A DNA stretch of 64,000 bases from JAEKNW01 sp963678375 (GTDB taxonomy: Bacteria > Cloacimonadota > Cloacimonadia > Cloacimonadales > JAFGVF01): assembly GCA_963678375.2 (NCBI GenBank), contig CAXXQH010000001.1, positions 420,827 to 484,826 of the forward strand, read 5' to 3'. The translations under genes and the position numbers were made by a program. The notes beneath the pieces were generated by a model, which saw nothing but the letters and a program-made list of their open reading frames with translations, did not search any database and was not told the DNA's origin. Each line of letters begins with the position of its first letter. Position 1 is the stretch's first letter. Shown here piece by piece: positions 1 through 7,842 of this stretch.

Positions 1-503
1 CCACTTTGTGAAAGCTGATATTTGTTATTCTTGCATTCATATTTGAAAGTCATAGCATCCCCCCATTTCCACCCTGTCACAGAAAAAAATACTTCATAGG
101 TTGAATTAGGTTGCCATGTGTTGGGAAAATAGTAACCTGCTCTTTCATATACTTGGTCTAAGAAGTCATTTTTGGAAATGTGTTGTATTAATTCAGTGAT
201 TTCTTCCTTCTGAGAACAAGCATCTTTTATCAGATAATCAATCTCTGGCAAAGAATCACCTTGCAAAAACTTACTTAAGATAGTTTCAAAAGTCTCTGCA
301 TGCTCTTCATTTTGTAATAATAATTGCTCCATCAGCTGATTAGCTGGTAGCATTGCAATTCTTGATATAGATTGAGACTTATTTTCTTGATTAAGCCATT
401 TAAGAGTTTGCTGGGCATCTTTAATCTTGATATCCAATCTTTTAGTTGCTGTAAGACTGGTTACCATACAAGAAGACATAATAAGTATAATTATTACTAG
501 CAT
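1..503 (-). CDS. putative lipoprotein of unknown function, cut by the window's left edge
   Basis: Reading leftward from an ATG at 501-503 there is an open frame with no stop to base 1, about 167 residues. It begins with a short hydrophobic stretch (MLVIIILIMSSC) that fits a lipoprotein signal, with Cys12 as the probable lipidated residue. The mature part is charged and probably helical, ending in a WKWGDAMTFKYECK-like stretch. I do not recognise the family; such lipoproteins are sometimes metallopeptidases, but no HExxH motif is seen in the visible part. It starts 7 bases after the stop of the retropepsin-like gene, so it is probably the last visible gene of the same leftward operon. A later ATG would place the start at the MSSC segment, but would lose the signal. 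Confidence 0.6.
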   Translation of the reverse strand, partial: MLVIIILIMSSCMVTSLTATKRLDIKIKDAQQTLKWLNQENKSQSISRIAMLPANQLMEQLLLQNEEHAETFETILSKFLQGDSLPEIDYLIKDACSQKEEITELIQHISKNDFLDQVYERAGYYFPNTWQPNSTYEVFFSVTGWKWGDAMTFKYECKNNKYQLSQS

Positions 504-510
504 AAGTTAA

Positions 511-1434
511 TCAATGAATTATTATGTAGTTTTTTGAATTTCTTCTATCAAGTGTCAGAGTCATATATTTTAAAATATCACTGCCAATATAAATGCCTAA
601 TGGATATTCTGAAACTATGTCTCTTTGCATATGTTTAACTCTGGGATATTCAATAGAAAAATTCTTATTTCCTAGCTGAATATCAATAAGTCCTGGATAA
701 AATCTACCACTTTTATCCTCAACAAGTTCATCCTTATCAAGTAAAGCAGAATTAATTTCAGAATGACTCTTCCCTGTATCAAGATAAATTATTGCATCCT
801 TCCCATTAACTTTACCAATAAAATGAATACCATAAGGATGATAAGGTAAATCTAATAGGTGGATTTTTTCACCTTCTAAGTTAATATCTTCCTGACTAAG
901 AGCTAGTATTCTTGCTTCATAATCAAGGGTAAAGATGCAATTCTGCAAATACTTTAAACCTATCAAACCATTCATAGGGCTTGTTGAAAAGATTGACCAA
1001 TCAACAAGGGTTGACTTCTCTTTCTCATAAGTCTTGTTCAAGAATTTAAAAGTCGGAAGTTCTATTTCTACAGCTTCACCTCTAATTTCGCCATTAGGTG
1101 TATAAGTATAAGACTTTTTAATCTCTTTATAATCTATCTTATCAGAAATAGCATTTGAAATAATAATGTTACCATTGTTTCCAAAATCAAGAATCAGAGG
1201 ATAAGAACTTTCTCCAAAAACAAGATCAAGATGTGGCATACCAAAGTCTTTATCTAAGCTAATCTTATAAGTATCTGCTTCTTGATAATGCTTAAAAATT
1301 TCTTCTTTATAAAGACATTTCAGTCTTTCAAAATCAACTAATCTAGTTCTATCTCTAAAATATTGTGTTAAGGCTTGGGCCTCTACAAATGATACTAAAG
1401 ATAATATTCCTAAGAATGGTAGTAATCTTAGCAT
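511..1434 (-). CDS. retropepsin-like aspartic protease, secreted
   Basis: The 307-residue protein begins with a signal-like hydrophobic segment (LLPFLGILSLVSFVEA). It holds two aspartic-protease-like halves: LILDFGNNGN near residues 80-90 and IIYLDTGKSHSE near 217-228. The second has the DTG active-site triplet; the first has DFG. The ending GSDILKYMTLTLDRR is the usual closing motif of this fold (LGxDFLxxFxxxxD). Proteases of this group cleave peptides in the periplasm or at the membrane, or may be inactive sensors. It overlaps the upstream membrane gene by one base, so both are surely co-transcribed. The altered first triad (DTG to DFG) makes activity as a monomer uncertain. Function is otherwise unknown. 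Confidence 0.7.
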   Translation of the reverse strand: MLRLLPFLGILSLVSFVEAQALTQYFRDRTRLVDFERLKCLYKEEIFKHYQEADTYKISLDKDFGMPHLDLVFGESSYPLILDFGNNGNIIISNAISDKIDYKEIKKSYTYTPNGEIRGEAVEIELPTFKFLNKTYEKEKSTLVDWSIFSTSPMNGLIGLKYLQNCIFTLDYEARILALSQEDINLEGEKIHLLDLPYHPYGIHFIGKVNGKDAIIYLDTGKSHSEINSALLDKDELVEDKSGRFYPGLIDIQLGNKNFSIEYPRVKHMQRDIVSEYPLGIYIGSDILKYMTLTLDRRNSKNYIIIH

Positions 1435-2297
1435 TAAGCCTCCTTATTCTTGATTTCTCTTAGCATCAACCAAGAAAATATAATTGAAATTAAATTTATG
1501 CTAGGAATAATAAATATCACAGGTATAACATTATATCCTTGCACTTTCATACCGATTATTTTAGCAGATAGAGCAGTCATCAAAATAGATAAAAAGATTA
1601 GGTAGATAGTCCCAAATACATAAGCAAAATGATGTTTTCTAATCATAAGAAAACCACACACAAGAGCCATAGGCAAGAGTAGAGCTAAATCAAAACCTTG
1701 CACAATCATTGTTGTGTAATGGTCAATACCTTTAGGATAAATTTGCCCTGAAATAAGCGGAGGAAGAATAATGCTTAGCCATAGTAATGCTATTAATAAA
1801 GCATTAATGATTAAGAATATTCCAGATGATTTAAGAGGAGTATTGTCTGTAAAACCTTTATTTACTTCTGCATAATCAATAGACATCAGATGGAGGATAA
1901 GAGCAAAGAAAGAAGCTCCTAAAAGGATAACATAGACTAAAAACATCTTATTGTACATACCCATTGCTAAATAAAAGAGATATGTTACAAAGAAGTAGAA
2001 AAGACTACCACCTAAGATGACTGAAGACTTAGGTGATTTCCTGATATACATAATCAAAGAAAAAATGACTAGTGGAATCGCAACAAACAGAGTTACATAG
2101 TCTTGAGCTATCCCTTGAATTGCTACTTCTGCAGACATGTCTTTGTAAAGACCAAGGCCATGAATCTCAATTTCTTGGCCTCTTATTGACTGATATGTAA
2201 ATCTACCTGGTCCTGATTTATCCAAAATTCCTAAAAGCGAAGCAAGTAGTGAAAATATTATTATTATGATAGATAAACTTATGATTTGCTTTTTCAT
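1434..2297 (-). CDS. integral membrane protein of unknown function, about 8 TM segments
   Basis: The 287-residue protein is strongly hydrophobic with about eight predicted membrane helices. An N-terminal helix is followed by an exported-looking loop (residues about 30-65, containing GQEIEIHGLGLYKD), then pairs of helices to the C-terminus. The pattern, an outside loop followed by IAQDYVTLFVAIPLVI, recurs in an uncharacterised family I have seen beside TetR regulators, but I cannot name a substrate. It overlaps the tetR gene upstream by 4 bases (start inside its end) and the protease gene downstream by 1 base. This indicates a translationally coupled operon: tetR, membrane protein, protease, lipoprotein. 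Regulation is therefore probably through the TetR protein. Confidence 0.65.
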   Translation of the reverse strand: MKKQIISLSIIIIIFSLLASLLGILDKSGPGRFTYQSIRGQEIEIHGLGLYKDMSAEVAIQGIAQDYVTLFVAIPLVIFSLIMYIRKSPKSSVILGGSLFYFFVTYLFYLAMGMYNKMFLVYVILLGASFFALILHLMSIDYAEVNKGFTDNTPLKSSGIFLIINALLIALLWLSIILPPLISGQIYPKGIDHYTTMIVQGFDLALLLPMALVCGFLMIRKHHFAYVFGTIYLIFLSILMTALSAKIIGMKVQGYNVIPVIFIIPSINLISIIFSWLMLREIKNKEA

Positions 2298-2902
2298 TGC
2301 CTTTTCTCCTCTCTTTTTATGTAATAATCAATAATTCCCATTGCTGTTCTTATAACTCTCTGCTTTAGTTCCATTAAATCAGGGAAGAAAGACCTTCCTG
2401 TCACATACTTAGCCATTTGCCCATGTATATAAGAATGAATGGTATCGGTAATTTCCTCACCTATTCCAGTAAGTTTATAATTAGGATAACATTCACTTAA
2501 AAAGAGACAAAACTTCTGCCTAGGCATAACTATCACTTCTTTAATTTTATCGGGTATTGGGCCTCCAATATTATCAAACCAAATTAAACTATACCACCCC
2601 TTATTAGCTAGATAGAAATCAAGTAGATGTTCAAAGAAATACTCCATCTTATTATCGTCATTTTTTACCTGAGATACCTGTTCCATTACCCTATTGACCA
2701 TCCTAATCATTACTGCTTCTAGACAATCCCACCTTAACATATCCAAGCTCTGATAATAATTATAAATGTTAGGGTGTGAACACCCCATTCTAGTCGCAAT
2801 ATCTCTAATTGTAACAGAATTACTAGAGCCTCTCTCATTTATTATAGTTAGAGTTTCTTCAATAATATTATCTTTACTTATCTTCTTTCTCGTTTGCCTC
2901 AT
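2294..2902 (-). CDS. TetR/AcrR family transcriptional regulator
   Basis: The 202-residue protein has the classic TetR N-terminus: residues about 8-60 form the helix-turn-helix domain, with TIRDIATRMGCSHPNIYNYY as the recognition region. The remainder (about 60-200) is the helical ligand-binding and dimerisation domain, including a TetR_C-like stretch around YSLIWFDNIGG. It probably represses its own operon: a perfect inverted repeat lies 18 bases upstream of the start codon (2921-2935). It is first in a tightly overlapping leftward operon with the membrane protein, protease and lipoprotein. The ligand is unknown. Confidence 0.9.
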   Translation of the reverse strand: MRQTRKKISKDNIIEETLTIINERGSSNSVTIRDIATRMGCSHPNIYNYYQSLDMLRWDCLEAVMIRMVNRVMEQVSQVKNDDNKMEYFFEHLLDFYLANKGWYSLIWFDNIGGPIPDKIKEVIVMPRQKFCLFLSECYPNYKLTGIGEEITDTIHSYIHGQMAKYVTGRSFFPDLMELKQRVIRTAMGIIDYYIKREEKRQ

Positions 2903-2920
2903 ATTAGGACCTTTTATTTT

Positions 2921-2935
2921 ATTACCTTTGGTAAT
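2921..2935. promoter_or_regulatory. candidate TetR operator (perfect palindrome)
   Basis: The sequence ATTACC-TTT-GGTAAT is a perfect 6-bp inverted repeat with a 3-bp centre. It sits between the tetR start (2902) and a TTGACA-like box on the minus strand (complement of 2956-2961), so it would overlap the -10 or start-site region. This is the expected position for autorepression by a TetR protein. Inferred from symmetry and position only. Confidence 0.5.
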
Positions 2936-3048
2936 TTTTTCTGTATAAGATATTATGTCAAGATTTTTTATAAAATAAATTCTCTTTCCAGAAAACTATA
3001 TTCTACCCTCTTTCATTTAAGCTAGTCTAGTAGAGTCTAACAATTAAT

Positions 3049-3076
3049 TTGACACAAGATTGATCTTAAATAGTCT
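3049..3076 (+). promoter_or_regulatory. possible promoter of mgtE
   Basis: A TTGACA box at 3049-3054 is followed 16 bases later by TAGTCT, a weak -10. It is followed by a purine-rich AAGGAG ribosome site (about 3089-3094) ahead of the ATG at 3101. The -10 match is poor, so confidence is low. Confidence 0.3.
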
Positions 3077-3100
3077 GGTCCAAAAGGGTAAGGAGTCAAT

Positions 3101-4441
3101 ATGCAAGAAACTATAAAATTATTTGAAGAGTTAATCGAAGAAAAGAAATGGATTACGATTAGACATCTGATTGACGATATGAATTTTGTTGACCTTGCTG
3201 AGATTATTGATGAGTTTTCTGAGCCTGAAGATATAATCCTATTTAGATTATTACCCCGTGAATTAGCCAAAGATACTTTCCAAGAACTCCCCCTTTATAA
3301 ACAAGAGCTAATTATTGAAAGACTGGCATCTAATGTTAATAAACTCTCTAATTTACTCAATGACTTAGATCCTGACGATAGAACTGCTATTCTAGAAGAG
3401 TTACCTGGTATGGTAGCTCAGAGACTCATCCAACTTCTTGCTCCTGATGAAAGAAAAATTGCAACTACCCTCTTAGGCTACCCTGAAGATTCTATCGGAC
3501 GTCTCATGACTCCTGAATTCATTGCCATTAAATCACATATGACTGTTTCCCAAGCTCTAGATCACATTAGAAAATATGGTCAAGATTCAGAGACACTTAA
3601 TGTTATCTATGTCGTTGATAATCAATGGAAATTACTAGACGATATTAGAATCAGAGAATTAATTCTTGCTTCTCCAGAAGAAAAAGTTGAAGACCTTATG
3701 GATGGCAAATTTGTTACTTTATCAGCTTTCGATGATGAAGAAGAAGCTATCCGTGTTTTTCAAGACCATGATAAAGTAGCTCTTCCTGTTGTAGATAAAG
3801 AGGGCACTCTTATTGGTATTGTTACTTTTGATGATATTATGGACTTGGTTGAAGAAGAAACAACTGAAGATTTCCATCGTTTTGGTGCTATGCAAGATGC
3901 AGTTGAAGACCCTCTTAATGCCACTATAGGATTTCTCTACAAAAGAAGAATTATGTGGCTGTTTGCCTTAGTTTTTATGAATGTATTTTCTGGAGCAGCT
4001 ATTGCCCAATTTGATAATATAATTCAAAAAGTTGTTTCCTTAATCTTCTTTCTACCCCTTTTAATAGGCAGTGGAGGTAATGCCGGAGCTCAATCTGCTA
4101 CCCTAATGATTCGTTCCTTGGCTACTGGTGATGTGGAAATGAAAGACTGGTTTTATCTTATAGGAAAAGAGTTCTTAGTCTCATTATTACTAGGCTTAAC
4201 AATGGCAGTAGGGGTAGGATTGATAGCCTCTTACAGGGCACCTCAAATTATTTTGGTAGTAACTTCCACCATGGTCTTAACTGTAATGACAGGTAGCCTT
4301 ATCGGCTTATCTCTTCCCTTTGTCTTTACTAAGTTTAAACTAGACCCTGCAACTGCTTCTGCCCCACTAATTACTTCTATTTCTGACATTTTAGGTGTTG
4401 TAATTTACTTCTCAATCGCTACTTGGGTATTTGGGTTTTAG
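3101..4441 (+). CDS. mgtE: magnesium transporter MgtE
   Basis: The 446-residue length and layout match MgtE, a dimeric Mg2+ channel of the inner membrane that closes when cytosolic Mg2+ is high. Residues about 1-125 are the helical superhelix N domain (repeated LLPRELAKDTFQELP / LAPDERKIATTLL units). About 130-255 is a tandem CBS pair (beginning MTPEFIAIKSHMTVSQALDHI; second half VEDLMDGKFVTL), which senses Mg2+ in this family. From about 280 on are five membrane helices, with the pore segment IGSGGNAGAQSAT near 322-334. An AAGGAG site lies 7 bases before the ATG. It stands alone, divergent from the tetR operon. A 10-bp hairpin (4429-4454) overlaps its stop codon. Confidence 0.95.
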   Translation: MQETIKLFEELIEEKKWITIRHLIDDMNFVDLAEIIDEFSEPEDIILFRLLPRELAKDTFQELPLYKQELIIERLASNVNKLSNLLNDLDPDDRTAILEELPGMVAQRLIQLLAPDERKIATTLLGYPEDSIGRLMTPEFIAIKSHMTVSQALDHIRKYGQDSETLNVIYVVDNQWKLLDDIRIRELILASPEEKVEDLMDGKFVTLSAFDDEEEAIRVFQDHDKVALPVVDKEGTLIGIVTFDDIMDLVEEETTEDFHRFGAMQDAVEDPLNATIGFLYKRRIMWLFALVFMNVFSGAAIAQFDNIIQKVVSLIFFLPLLIGSGGNAGAQSATLMIRSLATGDVEMKDWFYLIGKEFLVSLLLGLTMAVGVGLIASYRAPQIILVVTSTMVLTVMTGSLIGLSLPFVFTKFKLDPATASAPLITSISDILGVVIYFSIATWVFGF

Positions 4442-4454
4442 TTTAAACCCAAAT
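4429..4454. terminator. hairpin at the mgtE stop codon
   Basis: ATTTGGGTTT (4429-4438) pairs with AAACCCAAAT (4445-4454) around a 6-base loop that contains the TAG stop. There is no clear T-run afterwards, so it is a weak intrinsic terminator or an mRNA-end stabiliser. Confidence 0.4.
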
Positions 4455-4519
4455 GTTTACTCTCCCCGCCTTAAGACACCCCTCTCATACCACTCTGATG
4501 AGCTGAAAGGGGATTGTTT
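4455..4519 (+). repeat. solo copy of the 66-bp repeat that brackets the DUF559 gene
   Basis: The sequence begins GTTTACTCTCCCCGCC and ends GAAAGGGGATTGTTT. It matches the two inverted copies at 11416-11481 and 11865-11930 except for a few bases in two internal spots (TTAAGACA for TTACGGCA; CACTCTGATGAGC for CGCTCTTACGAGC). It lies between the convergent ends of mgtE and rnhB, with no gene attached. The rest of the gap (4520-4597) shows a GAAGACCGGTCTGC-like inverted repeat and no gene. Confidence 0.75.
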
Positions 4520-4597
4520 CCTCAGTCCGAAGTCTCTTACCTACGGTTGAGGAAGACCGGTCTGCTTGAGAGAGAACAAAAAATGCACTTCTTTGGC

Positions 4598-5254
4598 TCA
4601 ACTATCCAAACCTGGAATTGTAATTTGGCTACAAGGGGCATAAGACAATCTGTGATGTTTGCATACACCATGCCTATTTATCGCTTGAACATGCTCCTTA
4701 GTAGGATAACCTTTATTTCTTAACCAATTATAGTGAGGGAAATCATTATGTAGTTTTTGCATAATCCTGTCTCTAGTAACCTTGGCTAAAACAGAAGCAC
4801 CGGCAATAGAAAAGTAGTTAGAATCGCCCTTTATAACAAACCTAGCTTTCTCCTGATTACGAGGTGGAAGTTTATTTCCATCAATGAGAGCAATCTCCCA
4901 CTTCTTAGTGAGTGATTCAAGAGCTCTGTCCATTCCTTCCAGTGTAGCATTGAGGATATTGAGTTTATCAATCTCCACAGGCTCAATTTGGACTATTGAA
5001 TAAGCTTTTGCATATTTTATGATATACGGGTAAAGTTTGTCTCTTTTCTTCTCAGAAATAGCTTTTGAGTCATTCAAACTTGATAGGAGGTAATCAACTT
5101 CTTGATTTGCTATCTTGGTAAGCTCTTCAAGGTCGAAGATTACTGCAGAGCAGACTACTGGACCAGCCAATGGGCCACGTCCAGCTTCATCTACTCCGCA
5201 AATACTTTTATTTTCTTGATACAGTTCAAGTTCATTGCTTATCAGTTTATTCAT
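4598..5254 (-). CDS. rnhB: ribonuclease HII
   Basis: The 218-residue protein cleaves the RNA strand of RNA-DNA hybrids and removes single ribonucleotides from DNA. The N-terminal CGVDEAGRGPLAGPVV carries the metal-binding Asp-Glu pair of RNase HII. LIDGNKLPP near 125 and the SVLAKVTRDRIM block near 155 are further family motifs, and the Tyr/Gly stretch after it (NKGYPTKEHVQAI) is typical. Length is normal. It starts 4 bases inside the end of the PdxA-fusion gene, so it is the downstream member of that operon. Its convergent end faces mgtE. Confidence 0.95.
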   Translation of the reverse strand: MNKLISNELELYQENKSICGVDEAGRGPLAGPVVCSAVIFDLEELTKIANQEVDYLLSSLNDSKAISEKKRDKLYPYIIKYAKAYSIVQIEPVEIDKLNILNATLEGMDRALESLTKKWEIALIDGNKLPPRNQEKARFVIKGDSNYFSIAGASVLAKVTRDRIMQKLHNDFPHYNWLRNKGYPTKEHVQAINRHGVCKHHRLSYAPCSQITIPGLDS

Positions 5255-6957
5255 TTTTGCACTATAAAATAGATACGAGCAAATCTCTCATCTAAGTCTT
5301 CTGGATAGTAATTTAGTAAGTTCAAATTATCTGTTCCATTATAGATAGCTAATATTTCTAAACCAGATTCTTCTATTAGTGCTCTTATCTTCCTAACAGG
5401 ATAGATTTTCTGATAATGTGTCTCTGAGAAATTTTGATAAAAACTTTTATTCTTCTTAAAAATATCTAAGTAAGATTTCTGAGTTTCATTATCTGGATCC
5501 CAGTCACTTGTATGTAAGACTTTATACTTATCATACTCTTCATAATTAATAAAACCATCAAGATTTTCTTCACTATTGAAGATTGTAGAAATATCAAAGA
5601 TGAAGAGTCCTTTAGGATTTAAAGCAGAATAGACATTTTGCAAGAGATTTAGAAGAAATTTATCTTCTAAAAGATAGTTTATACTATCAAACACACAGAC
5701 AGCTAAATCCAGCTTATCAACAGGAAGAGGGTCTAGCATATTATGTCTAAAGAACTTAATATCTCGAGATTTCTTTTCAGCTATATGCAGCATTATCTCA
5801 GAAATATCTCCTCCCATTACTTGTCTTTGGTCACGAACTAATCTTCGACATATCTCTCCAGTTCCACAAGCAATCTCAAAGATTCTTTTAGTTTTTATCT
5901 TAGCAAATTGATCTATCCAGACATTTATCTTAGCAGCCCATTGATCATAATTAACATGTGCCATATAATGGTCATAAAAATTACTAAATTCACCATATTC
6001 TTTGCTTAATTTATGATGCTGTGATAGTTTCTCTTCCACCCAATAAAGAGCTGACTGCATTGAAGAGAAGTCTGCACAATCTTGGTCAGCAATATCAAAA
6101 GCAGTCCCATGTTCAACAGACGCCCTATAAACAGGGAGTCCTAAGGTTACATTAACTCCTTTTCCCCCTGCCAACATTTTAAATGGGATTAAGCCTTGAT
6201 CGTGATAAGCTGAAATTATGAAATCGTAGTCCTGTCTATTATAAGAGAAGAAAGTGTCAGCAGGAAAGGGACCATCTATTTTAATATTCTCTTGACCAAG
6301 CTGATCTAAAATTTCTTTAAACATAAGATCAGTATTACCAAATGCTCCATTCTCACCCGCATGCGGATTTTTAGCTAACAAAGCTATTTTAGGACTATCT
6401 AGCAAATGATTAACTTCTCGGTAAATGAGCTTGAGTTTATCCAAGCAATATTGAGAAGTAAGGACTTTTTCTAGTTGATGAAGTGGAAGATGAGTTGTCA
6501 GAAGGCCTAGCTTGATATCATCAGACCAGAAAGTCATGGCTACATTCTCTGCATTTAATTTACTCTGTAGAAACTCAGTATGACCAATAAAATCATAGCC
6601 AGCATCTCTAATATGTTTTTTAGACACAGGTCCAGTAACAATGCCATGAAGACTCTTATTATTAACATCTTCAGCAAGTCTTTCCAAGATTTCTATAGCC
6701 AGCCTACCACTTTCTGCACATGGCTTTCCTAGACTTAACTCAGGATTATCAATCTCAATATGATATATTTTCCCACCTTCTTTTATTTGTGAGACATGAC
6801 TTATCTTGGTAACTTGATGACCGTTCGGACAAGCTAATAATTTACCATAAACAAGCAAGGCTGTATCAGCAAGAAGATTATGATAACGCAGTGATTTGCT
6901 AGTAACTTCAGGTCCAATCCCTGTCGGATCACCTGTAGAGATACCAATAATTTTCAC
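5251..6957 (-). CDS. pdxA: 4-hydroxythreonine-4-phosphate dehydrogenase fused to a SAM methyltransferase
   Basis: Residues about 1-322 are PdxA, which oxidises 4-phosphohydroxy-threonine for pyridoxal 5'-phosphate synthesis: N-terminal GISTGDPTGIGPEV, metal-ligand regions GHTEFLQ and NPHAGENGAFG, and AYHDQGLIPFKML near 250. Residues about 323-568 are a class I methyltransferase of the Methyltransf_25 kind, with the SAM-binding motif IFEIACGTGEI near 358 and an acidic motif VMGGDIS after it. The usual PdxA is about 330 residues, so this is a genuine in-frame fusion of 568 residues with no internal stop. The methylated substrate is unknown. The gene lies between pyrE (start touching its start side by one base) and rnhB (4-base overlap). 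Confidence 0.88.
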   Translation of the reverse strand: MKIIGISTGDPTGIGPEVTSKSLRYHNLLADTALLVYGKLLACPNGHQVTKISHVSQIKEGGKIYHIEIDNPELSLGKPCAESGRLAIEILERLAEDVNNKSLHGIVTGPVSKKHIRDAGYDFIGHTEFLQSKLNAENVAMTFWSDDIKLGLLTTHLPLHQLEKVLTSQYCLDKLKLIYREVNHLLDSPKIALLAKNPHAGENGAFGNTDLMFKEILDQLGQENIKIDGPFPADTFFSYNRQDYDFIISAYHDQGLIPFKMLAGGKGVNVTLGLPVYRASVEHGTAFDIADQDCADFSSMQSALYWVEEKLSQHHKLSKEYGEFSNFYDHYMAHVNYDQWAAKINVWIDQFAKIKTKRIFEIACGTGEICRRLVRDQRQVMGGDISEIMLHIAEKKSRDIKFFRHNMLDPLPVDKLDLAVCVFDSINYLLEDKFLLNLLQNVYSALNPKGLFIFDISTIFNSEENLDGFINYEEYDKYKVLHTSDWDPDNETQKSYLDIFKKNKSFYQNFSETHYQKIYPVRKIRALIEESGLEILAIYNGTDNLNLLNYYPEDLDERFARIYFIVQK

Positions 6958-7745
6958 TATTTATCGCTCCTACCAGGTTTAGTTAAAGGGATAGCTTGCT
7001 TACAAAGAGGACATTCTTCAGGCTCCCAGCTCTTAGCATCAAAAGTCAGCATAGCTTCCACTGGAACACCAAAATCAATACTACCATTAGATCTATCCAC
7101 AAGCAAACCAACACCTACACACTTCATACTTTTTTCTTGTAAAAGCTCCATAACTTCAAAGATTGAACCACCAGTAGTAGTAACATCTTCTATAATAAGA
7201 GCCTTCATTCCTGCTTTTAAGTCAAATCCTGAGCGGAATGACATTTTACCATCATTACGTTGAGAGAAGGCGAAAGGTTTCTTGAGATATTTCGCAACTT
7301 CAAAACCTAAGACAATAGCACCATAAGCTGGTCCTATAACTACGTCAATATCTTCGTCTGCAAATCTTTCTGCTAAGGCTTTACAGATAACTGAACATTT
7401 TTCAGGGTCTTGGATTATTTTAATCTTTTCAAAGTACTGGTCACTGTGTTTGCCTGAAGTTAGAAGAAAGTGCCCTTCAAGTTTTGCTCCAGTTTCGGTG
7501 AGCATTCTATCCGTAATATAGGCATCGCTAATATCTTCAATAAATTCTTCTGCTCCTTCATATTCTTCTTCTGGAACTTGTAGTTCAATCATCATATAGT
7601 CATTACCAGCAATACCTGGTAAATTTGAAGCTGTGTATTCATTAAGTAGATTAACAGTAAAATCATTCTCTTCTAATAATTCTTTAACTAACTCTGCTTC
7701 GAACAGGTTTGAAAAGTTCTTTAAGGTCTTGAAATTGTTACTCAT
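6957..7745 (-). CDS. pyrE: orotate phosphoribosyltransferase with N-terminal DUF2007 domain
   Basis: Residues about 1-70 (starting FKTLKNFSNLFEAELVKELL) look like DUF2007, a small domain of unknown, possibly signalling, role. Residues about 78-262 are PyrE, which joins orotate to PRPP to make OMP in pyrimidine synthesis: the PRPP loop ALIIEDVTTTGGS is near 184-195. The C-terminus has a CPLC pair (ECPLCKQAIPLTKPG), as in the PyrE group of Thermus type. The fusion is the odd feature; ordinary PyrE is about 190-210 residues. It is followed with one-base overlap by pdxA. The start at 7745 has a GGAGG-like site (TCCTCC at 7749-7754 on the plus strand). Confidence 0.88.
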   Translation of the reverse strand: MSNNFKTLKNFSNLFEAELVKELLEENDFTVNLLNEYTASNLPGIAGNDYMMIELQVPEEEYEGAEEFIEDISDAYITDRMLTETGAKLEGHFLLTSGKHSDQYFEKIKIIQDPEKCSVICKALAERFADEDIDVVIGPAYGAIVLGFEVAKYLKKPFAFSQRNDGKMSFRSGFDLKAGMKALIIEDVTTTGGSIFEVMELLQEKSMKCVGVGLLVDRSNGSIDFGVPVEAMLTFDAKSWEPEECPLCKQAIPLTKPGRSDK

Positions 7746-7792
7746 TTTTCCTCCTAAAATCTCTTATTGTTTCTTATTTATCTTAAAAATAT

Positions 7793-7812
7793 GGGGACTA
7801 ATCAAAGTCCCC
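7793..7812 (-). terminator. intrinsic terminator of the aminotransferase gene
   Basis: On the minus strand GGGGACT-TTGATT-AGTCCCC forms a 7-bp stem with a 6-base loop and is followed by ATATTTTTA. It sits about 30 bases after the stop of the aminotransferase gene and ahead of pyrE. Confidence 0.75.
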
Positions 7813-7842
7813 ACTCTCTACATATATTATATACATTAATTA

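Noticed and set aside
4514..4723. Short plus-strand ORF between mgtE and rnhB
   Set aside because: It runs over the solo 66-bp repeat and antisense into rnhB; no recognisable protein and a poor start.
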